Source of the DNA: Imbricaverruca yamaguchii | Taxonomy: Eukaryota > Arthropoda > Thecostraca > Neoverrucidae | Reading direction: 5' to 3' | Assembly (NCBI GenBank): GCA_034440575.1 | Contig: JAOTOL010001463.1 | Location: forward strand, 1,035,501 to 1,099,500 | Length of the DNA stretch: 64,000 nucleotides | In this document: positions 56,791 to 64,000 of the stretch, in pieces | Numbering within the stretch: the stretch's first letter is position 1 | How the letters are laid out: each line of letters opens with the position of its first letter | Made by a program: the position numbers and the translations under genes | Notes under the pieces: model-generated | Told to the model about the DNA's origin: nothing | Database searches by the model: none | The model's input: the letters and a program-made list of their open reading frames with translations, nothing else

Positions 56791-58157
56791 CCACGGTGCC
56801 GCTGCCGTTGACTACTCGGCCGGGGAGCCGGACCGCTTCGGACCGCCTGCAATGGTCGGTCGACGTTCATTTCACTTGTGATCGCCGACAGTCGTCGCAG
56901 CGCCGTTGGCTGTCGCTCGACTCGGCAACTCCTTCGACGACCGCACGGTAATGTCGGCAGAGTATGCATTTGCAGCTTTTATATGGTGCACGCCACACCG
57001 GAGCGACCGGCAATTGCAGTGAATGTCAGACGACGGCTTGGTGACGAACATTGTACTATCTCCACCTCAGACAGCTTTACAAAGCCATCGCTGGCTTGGC
57101 AGCATAGCCGTGGTGAGGCTGATAATTTCTCAGTGCGTTGCAAAATGCATATTTTACTGAACTTTGTACGAGAATCAAAAAGTGGCGACTTATGCCCTTA
57201 CTCACACTTACGTACTCGCGTGTCGTAAACTCTGGCTATTACCCCGGGCGGATATAACTAGTTTAAAAGTGAACTCGCCTCACCCCTTACCTATTTCATT
57301 CAGACTGTATTCATATACTCAAGATTAGGTAAGCAATGCACTTCGCATTGTTTTGCAAAATTGTCCACACACGTAGGCATACCAAGGGACAACATCAATG
57401 CACACCGGATGACAGAGATGTCATGGTTCAAGCCCAGCATGTGCGACTGAATAATGTCCGTACGTATGAACGCACGAGCGTAGGTCTCCGTCAGACACTT
57501 CTTAACTGTGCATGTGTGCAGAGTCCGGTGACCTCGGACACACGCATGCTTAAATTGTACATGTTGGGGTGACTTTAATGATAGGTTTGAGGACATGTGC
57601 ATGCTCATGGAACCATGCAATATGCTCGGGCGAGTTACGGATTGTCGAGGCGCATATTGGGCCCTTGAAATTGGTGACGACTGCTAAAGCTTTACTCATG
57701 GGCTCAACGCGAAATCGGGGTCTACCTGAAATGTGGATAAGCCTCACAAAGCAGCCGCCATTGTAACACCAATATTTTATCAAGGATAAGTCGCATTGGC
57801 ACGAATGGTCCACAGGCTTACCTATAGGCGCTTCGACTTGTAGAACCACACAGCGCGTACATTGTTTCCGGCGCTGTTTATGGTTGAGTCCTCATTGCTT
57901 GACGAGGTAGCACCATCAAGCGAACTCATCAGTGTGACTCATCGTAGCGGCGCCGAGTGCATTTTGTCCAAATGATGCAGCGTTGTGGGACAAGAGACGT
58001 CCCCGGGAGAACGGGTAAGTGACGTCATTCGGAATCCAGCCTTGAATGACACTTGATTGCAGTCAAACCGCTTCGATTGATGACGTAAACACATGCGTGC
58101 GCTTGTTTCGTTCCAGTGTTGGCAATGCTTGACCAATAGCGGGCCCATTTATTCCTG
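56791..58157. other. Unrecognised intergenic sequence
   Basis: Several 70-115 codon frames have no recognisable domain. Confidence 0.4.
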
Positions 58158-58430
<273 letters not shown>

Positions 58431-58431
58431 T

Positions 58432-58728
58432 TTCCACTTAGTATATTATTTTGTAGATCAGTTTCACAAAATGAAATTCCAACCGATTGGAAAAGGGCAA
58501 ACGTAGTTCCTATTTTCAAGAAAGGAGAAAGAGGGAAAGTTGAAAACTATAGTCCAGTAAGTCTCACATCCCTAGTCTGCAAGGTACTCGAATCAATTAT
58601 CAAGGATAGAATAGTTAGTTATCTGGAAGGTAGCAGATTGATTCACGATACTCAACATGGGTTTAGAAAAGGACGATCGTGTCTCACAAACCTCTTGGAC
58701 TTTTTGGACTTTATAAAAGTCATATTAT
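58432..58728 (+). mobile_element. CR1-A LINE fragment (RT fingers/palm)
   Basis: It begins directly at the microsatellite with the codons for the LSILFCRSVSQNEIPTDWKR region. KVENYSPVSLTSLVCKVLES and TQHGFRKGRSCLTNLLDF follow, ending near 58,725. It is one uninterrupted frame from the array edge, with no catalytic motif. Confidence 0.9.
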
Positions 58729-58984
58729 AGTTCCTGTAGCAAATTTGCTTGTCTGAGGAGGATGAAAAGTAATTTTATTAGAAAAGGGTGTTGATCACCG
58801 AGTAGTATGGGTAAAGAAAAGGCAATGTTGTGTGTCAGACAGTAGTTGGTAAGTGTTCTTCGAGGGCCTTGGTACTTAACGGTGTTTCAAATGTAAGTTG
58901 CTGTAAAAATGATGACTATGAACAGCGTAGAGCTTCGCGAATGATGCTGCGTCTCCTAACACGTGTATGGTTCCGGTTGATAAA
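58729..58984. other. Unrecognised spacer
   Basis: No motif was seen. Confidence 0.4.
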
Positions 58985-59940
58985 ATTTTATTGATCTGGA
59001 TGGCGTAAATATTGTCTAAATGCTCTTTTTCTAGCGGCCACCGCTTGGGAAACTTCTATCGACCACCAGGGGACTGGGGTTCGTTTTGTGATATGCTTTT
59101 GTGAGTGGAATTGCTGTCGACGGTGTTTGTAGAAGTGTATTAGTAATGAAATTAATGTTTTGTATTGGGGAAATGTCCGGGTTGTATTGTACTGACGAGA
59201 GCTCCTCATATTTGGTCCAGTTTGCCTTCGAAGGTTTCCAGCATGGGATAAAACTTGGTGTAGTATTGGCTGTTGTTCAAAAGGTGGGTTTTAATTTGAT
59301 GGGGTAGTGATCGCTGTCGTTAATGTCTGTGTCTATTGTCCGATCAAAATCGTTGGCTATGGCTGGAGAACAAATAGTTAAATAAATGAGAGTTTCTGTA
59401 CTGCGACCGAGGTAGAAAGAAGTTGGCTCACCGGTGTTGAGCAATACTAAATTGTGTCTGTCTAAGATGTGTTTAACTATGCGTCTGCGGGTGTCTGGAA
59501 GTATGCATGTTCTATCTCACGCTGGGCTGTGGGCGTTAAAATCGTCCAGTAATATGAAAGGGTTTTTTAATTGTTATATGAGGCGTTCTCATTCTGTCAA
59601 AATGTTTGTGTTTTCTGTAGATGGTGGAATATATAATGAACATACGTCTGCGTTCCTACCATGAAAACGCAGAGCACAAGCTACGGCTTGTAAATGTGAA
59701 TTGAGTGTAATTTGTGTATGTGTGTAATCATTGTTTATGTAAAGGGCTGTACCGCCGCTGCGGTGTGTTTCATGGATCTCGTCGTGGCGGTACAGCGAGT
59801 AATTGAGGATGTTGAAATTATATGGATCCGTGGGTGAGAACCAGGTTTCTTGAAGTGCGATGAGAATCGGAGTGAGTAAACTAAAGAATGCTTTCATTTC
59901 TGCCCATTTCGAAATTAAACTATGGCAGTTCCACTGTAAA
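58985..59940 (-). pseudogene. Jockey/I-type LINE ORF2: endonuclease and start of RT region (truncated)
   Basis: Minus strand. FSLLTPILIALQETWFSPTD gives the endonuclease glutamate block (59,897-59,589). DDFNAHSPAW lies near 59,535, and NDSDHYPIKLK near 59,300 gives the SDH block. The region after it (59,209-58,988) ends in AARKRAFRQYLRHPDQ, the linker before the RT, where the element stops. Frames change between blocks. The first Gly of the GDFN block is replaced, so the nuclease is probably dead. The gag of the same element lies upstream on the same strand. Confidence 0.82.
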
Positions 59941-60179
59941 AATATGGATATAAGAAATCTAGAATGTAATGTTTATCGGCACCATTCGGTGCATGTCTGA
60001 GCCAGGAGCGCATTTCTGGCGGACATGTTTGCTGGGTGCGTACGGCAGCCTTGGAGCCGCCCGAGTCGTCCGTCTGACCGGTGACCTTGGAATGGTCATG
60101 ACGGCCGGCCGCTGCCGCGGGGGATGTACGCCGGCTGGGTTAAGTCGGTCGGGTCACGCGGGCGCCTGCCGGCGTGGAC

Positions 60180-61440
60180 GCGCCAGGCTTGGTCGGCGTC
60201 CCACCGAAGTGGAACTCATTTCCCCTGCAGCTGAATGGCTGCGGGGTCTGGCATTCCGGTGGTGGCCTTTACAGCACAAACCTCCTTCTCCTGGTGCCAG
60301 AGGGGACAGAGGGGTAATGTCGTCAGATGTTCGGATGTGTTACAGTTGGATTTGGGCTGGTTTGGAGCAGACGGATTCGGTATGAGGTGTATTACCGCAC
60401 TTGGAGCATCGGGCTGGTTATCGCCATGTTTTGATGGCATGGCGGAAGTTCTGGCAGTTAAAATAGCGGAGAGGATTGGGGATAAAGACTCGGACTTGGT
60501 AGCGTAGGCATCGGGCGAGGAGGGTTTTGGCAAGAGTGGTATAATTAAAGGTAAGGACAAGGAGGTTCGTGTCACGTTTCTGCCCATCTTTAAAGGAAGT
60601 GATGCGTCGGACGTGGGTCACCCCCTCCGTCCTGTGCTCTGCCTGGATATCTTACTCAGGCATAAAGCGGAGCTCCGGCGCGAAGACGGTGCCCTTTGTG
60701 TTGTTGCCATTGGAATGAAGAGTGATCGTGACGACTTTCCACAAAATGTGGTGGTGCGGACGAGGGCTTTGGTCTGGGCTCGGTATTGGGGTTTGATGAC
60801 TAAGGTCCGTTGGCAGGGGCTTCAATGTCGGGATTGGCAAGGGATCAATTCGCAAGGAGGTGTCTAGTCGGCCAGAAAACGTTGATACGACGAAACGAGA
60901 TGAATTCCTCGACAGGCTTGACGACTACGAACGAGCCAGCGCTGTCGAGGTACGGTTCGATGGGTTGGATGGGTTCAGGTGAAGAGGGCGTGGTCTGGTT
61001 CAAGCATGGGTCAGTGGTGTGGAGAGTAATGGTCTGGTCCAGATGGAGAGAAGAGGTCGTGGTCTTGGGACAAGCAGGGGTCGGTGAGGCGCAAAGAGCT
61101 TCCATGGCGTCATCAAGGGGAATTGTTCGGCGCGGGCCATCAACAGTTGTATCTAGTGGGGGGGGGGGAGCATCAAGGGCAGAGTCCGGAGTCGAGCGAT
61201 GGTCAGCAGGCGTGGTCAGCGGGGATAATTCATACTCGGACTCCGGTGGCGAGCTTGGGTCGGTGTCCTTTTTTCGTTTTTTTTTTCATCGGGGAAAAAG
61301 TACCTAATGAGACCAAAGCCAACAAGAACACGCAGAAACACAGAGTATGGAGGTACAATGAGGGAGGAAAAATCCGCGCAGGGTGACAGGTGTCACCTGG
61401 AGAAACGAAATAAAAGTGTGACGGGTGTCACCCATGGAAA
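60180..61440 (-). pseudogene. Jockey/I-type LINE ORF1 (gag) and 5' end, same family as 39.4-40.7 kb
   Basis: Minus strand. The 5' end carries TTTATTTTTCATTTCCATGG and GGTGACACCCGTCACAC, parallel to the other copies. The N-terminal region has MEALCASPTPACPKTTTS, IQPIEPYLDSAGSF and SFRRINVFWPTRHLLAN, matching the plus-strand gag at 39.6-39.9 kb almost word for word. Then come TKGTVFAPELRFMPE, QKRDTNLLVLTFNYTTLAKT and VRVFIPNPLRYFNCQNFRH. The first knuckle has lost Cys (to Tyr), Gly and the last Cys. Frames shift repeatedly. PLCPLWHQEKEVCAVKATTG survives near the end. Confidence 0.85.
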
Positions 61441-62981
61441 TGAAAAATAAACTTCACCAACCGGCAGTCAAACGCGCCAATACTGGTAGGGTGGAGTGAT
61501 CAGCGGCTCTTTGTGTGTGGCGAGCAGATAATACTGAGCACTCTATGGGGTCTTCAAGTATGTATATGCAGATATAAAGTGAGTTGGGATGCGAAAACAT
61601 TCAGCAAATTACATCACTAGAGATACAAATAGACAGGTTCATCAATACCTGTAGCTGAACGCGGAACCCCAAACGCAAGTCAAGAGCGCTGGATCTTCGC
61701 TGCGGGAATCGATGGTAAGTGCCAGCTGTGATGCAGGCTGTATAGTAAGCTGCGTGCGAATGCCACCACAAACCTCCTTCATCAACACCCCTCCTCTAGC
61801 TTTGTTTTACCCCCGCCGAGAACGTTAGCAGAAATCAGTGTTTTTCCGCGATAGCAGAAGAACAGGAACACGCAGCGCCCCAAAATTATCGGTACCTTTT
61901 CCATGATCATCTTTGCGTCTGATGTGACAATTTCAACCTCAGGATATGTAAGGTCATTGACCTAGCTGAGCTCAAAGAGAGGCATATCCAAAGATGCTTG
62001 GGGTTCGATAGCTTATCTACATGATGAAATATAAAAATTAAATTTGTTACGTTTGTACAATTGGATGGTATCTCCAAAACATACATCTCGGACTTTTGTT
62101 CGAGTTATGTCAAGGCCTATGATAGCCCATTTTCGAAGAGTTTTACCATTCTTGGTATATGCATGCTTTTCTAACATCAATTTTACCATAGCATTCATAC
62201 AGAGGCATCAGGAGAAGTTCCCTCCCAATTTGATTGATCTCGGTCATTTGATCTGAGGTCAGGTCACGATGAGTTGCGCAATGTGGGCTCAGGCTATTTA
62301 GACCCTGCTGTTTTATGGTTTATTTCGAGTTGCCATGGCCTAAATAGTGTGAATGTAGGACGACATAATTACCTTAATATATTGATATCAAATGCTTTTA
62401 TAATGTATTTTCTGAAATGCAGTCATTTTTATTTTTAAATGGTACCCAGTTCGTTTCCCAGTATCCCCTGTGACGGGGTGTAAAAGCACGACCGAAAAGA
62501 GAGCTAAAAGTATTCAAGAAACAAACTGATGAAAGTTCGTTCATCTCACAATAGCAACACATCTCGCTGAATGAAACTAATTGAGACTAGAAATACTGAA
62601 GTACAGCATGAAACGCTGTTACAAATTGTACGTGAGTAAGAACACCACCAGTCCGTCACAAACTTGTCAAGAGACGTCGATGAAGAATATTTGGATAATA
62701 TTCAGAAATAAGTGATTGAATAAAAGTCATATATCACAGGAGCATATTTGGGTAAGTGAAAAACATGCAATACGAAAGTAGCGGTAGCAAACAGTTTTAC
62801 ATTTTCGAATAATTGACGCTGGGATCGGAACCGGCCGCGCCCAGCTGGGTTTACCAGATGAACTTCAATACAACATACACGGGAATAGACTCGCTCGGCT
62901 GTTACCCTCGGCCAAGCCAAGCTGGGCTAAGCCGGGCCTATCTGCTGTGATGAACTTTCTTGCCGTACCTATATATATTGA
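61441..62981. other. Unrecognised intergenic sequence
   Basis: AGGTCA hexamers cluster at 61,940-61,965 and 62,235-62,275. No coding motif was seen. Confidence 0.4.
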
Positions 62982-63019
62982 ACATTGAACTTTTCGAATA
63001 TAAAAATATATATGATATA

Positions 63020-63060
<41 letters not shown>

Positions 63061-63114
63061 GGGTAAATATACATCAAGGTGGTCCTTATTTTTTATTTTC
63101 GAAAAGTTCAATGT
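62982..63114. mobile_element. 133-bp element with 17-bp terminal inverted repeats around a TA array
   Basis: ACATTGAACTTTTCGAA at 62,982-62,998 is repeated exactly, inverted, at 63,098-63,114. The middle is TA-rich (63,000-63,057) plus about 40 bp of unique sequence. It has the form of a MITE or foldback element. No flanking target duplication was clear. Confidence 0.6.
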
Positions 63115-63179
63115 CTCACCTTGCATAGTTGTTCTATTTGGTCTAATACCTACGAATGCCGAATTTGGTGAACGTAGCT

Positions 63180-63975
63180 CAATTCTTTCTGGTGCCGCAA
63201 TGCCTCCGAATTTTTACGTATCTCCTACCTAAGTGCACATCTAGGTCCCCATCACATGCAGCGATTATTATCCCGTCTTTGAGGGGGAGTCAAGGGTGCC
63301 TATCTTCCACTCATTGTTGCCTTGTTCTTAACCCGTCCCGTCTCGGGGGTCTTCAATCCCCCCTCAGGTTATTCGCGGATAGTGAACGAATGGCGCGCGG
63401 CGGCGCGCAAAATTTGGTATCCCTTCTTCCACATCAATTTGGCATGTTGTGTCAAAATATTTAATTCAGGTCATCTAAGATCAACGAGTTAGTCAAGGTC
63501 AAGTGAGGTCACATCCAAAAAAGTTCAACCAGTCGTCACGCTCTAACGGATACAGATATTTTAATGAAACTTTCAGCGTTTGCTTATCTTTATGGGTGCA
63601 ACAAAACGTACCAGAGCAATCCTTCATTTTGTCCCGTTTTTGACTATATACAAATTTTGCACATTTTCCTATTGAGTTCAAATCGAAGAATCTGGCTAAA
63701 GAAACAATTTTTATTAGGGCAAGTTGCCTTCCAACAACGTTTCTCAGTCTGCTCTATCCATTAGAAAAGGAAAATTAAAGAAAACTTGAAAACTCGAAAT
63801 TGTGAAATTTCACAACTTTAACATTTTCATTTGGGGGGCACAAACAATTGTATGGCCGTGGACCAACTTGCTGTTATTTTCTGTTTGCAAATTTTGGGGA
63901 TTTTTTCTTCTTCAAATATCCCCAAAATGAACTCATCAGAGCCAAAAACATAATGTAAGTCGTGAAAAGTGAAAA
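63180..63975. repeat. Dispersed repeat of about 0.8 kb, copy B
   Basis: Co-linear with 15,905-16,700 in the same orientation. Shared strings include CACATCAATTTGGCATGTTG, TCAAGGTCAAG, CCAAAAAAGTTCAACC, GAAACTTTCAGCGTTT, GCAACAAAACG, TTAGAAAAGGAAAAT, CAAAATGAACT and AAGTCGTGAAAA. It may run beyond the window. Confidence 0.8.
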
Positions 63976-64000
63976 TCTAGACCCCTAGAGACCTAACTTT

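Overview
This window looks like non-coding, repeat-dominated nuclear DNA from an animal, most likely an arthropod; a chelicerate such as a tick is plausible but not proven. The basis is its mobile-element fauna: LINEs of the CR1/L2, Jockey and I groups with arthropod-style gag zinc knuckles, a Penelope-like element, a Harbinger transposase, several tRNA-derived SINE families, and abundant mini- and microsatellites. There are introns with GT..AG borders, and I see no sign of operons or bacterial gene spacing. I found no rRNA gene, no intact tRNA gene and no recognisable housekeeping gene.

Layout. 0-8 kb: a SINE with perfect 15-bp target-site duplications, two GC-rich minisatellites, a pair of near-perfect palindromes, a CA/TA microsatellite and a second SINE. 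8.5-13 kb: two decayed LINEs on the minus strand. 14-19 kb: a purine-rich tract, one copy of a dispersed repeat of about 0.8 kb (its sister is at 63.2-64 kb), and a Harbinger remnant. 20-25.3 kb: a near-complete but broken I-type LINE on the minus strand, with gag, endonuclease, reverse transcriptase and RNase H. 27.1-30.3 kb: a long CR1 copy on the minus strand that stops in a poly(A) block. 31.4-37.7 kb: the only convincing multi-exon gene, on the plus strand. It has three phase-compatible exons encoding a zinc-finger/hAT-transposase-like protein, and CR1 debris lies in its first intron.

37.7-44.5 kb: a microsatellite and SINE pair, an inverted pair of a second SINE family, a LINE gag ORF with three CCHC knuckles, two minisatellites and an RT relic. 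44.5-48.8 kb: a Penelope-like element with an inverted partial copy at its head and the start of a direct repeat at its tail. 48.8-58.7 kb: a SINE, a 67-bp minisatellite array, a 3' CR1 copy that has lost its catalytic block, two related G-rich minisatellites (46 and 40 bp), and a long CA/TA/TG array next to another CR1 piece. 59-61.4 kb: a second Jockey/I-type LINE on the minus strand, of the same family as the gag at 39.5-40.7 kb. 63 kb: a small inverted-repeat element.

The genes do not form a pathway. They are a layered record of transposon insertions around one TE-derived or host-coopted gene. Most long open frames in the minisatellites are artefacts of repeat units without stops. The most interesting items are the three-exon hAT-like gene, the Penelope arrangement, the dispersed repeat of about 0.8 kb, the density of unrelated minisatellites, and the palindromes.
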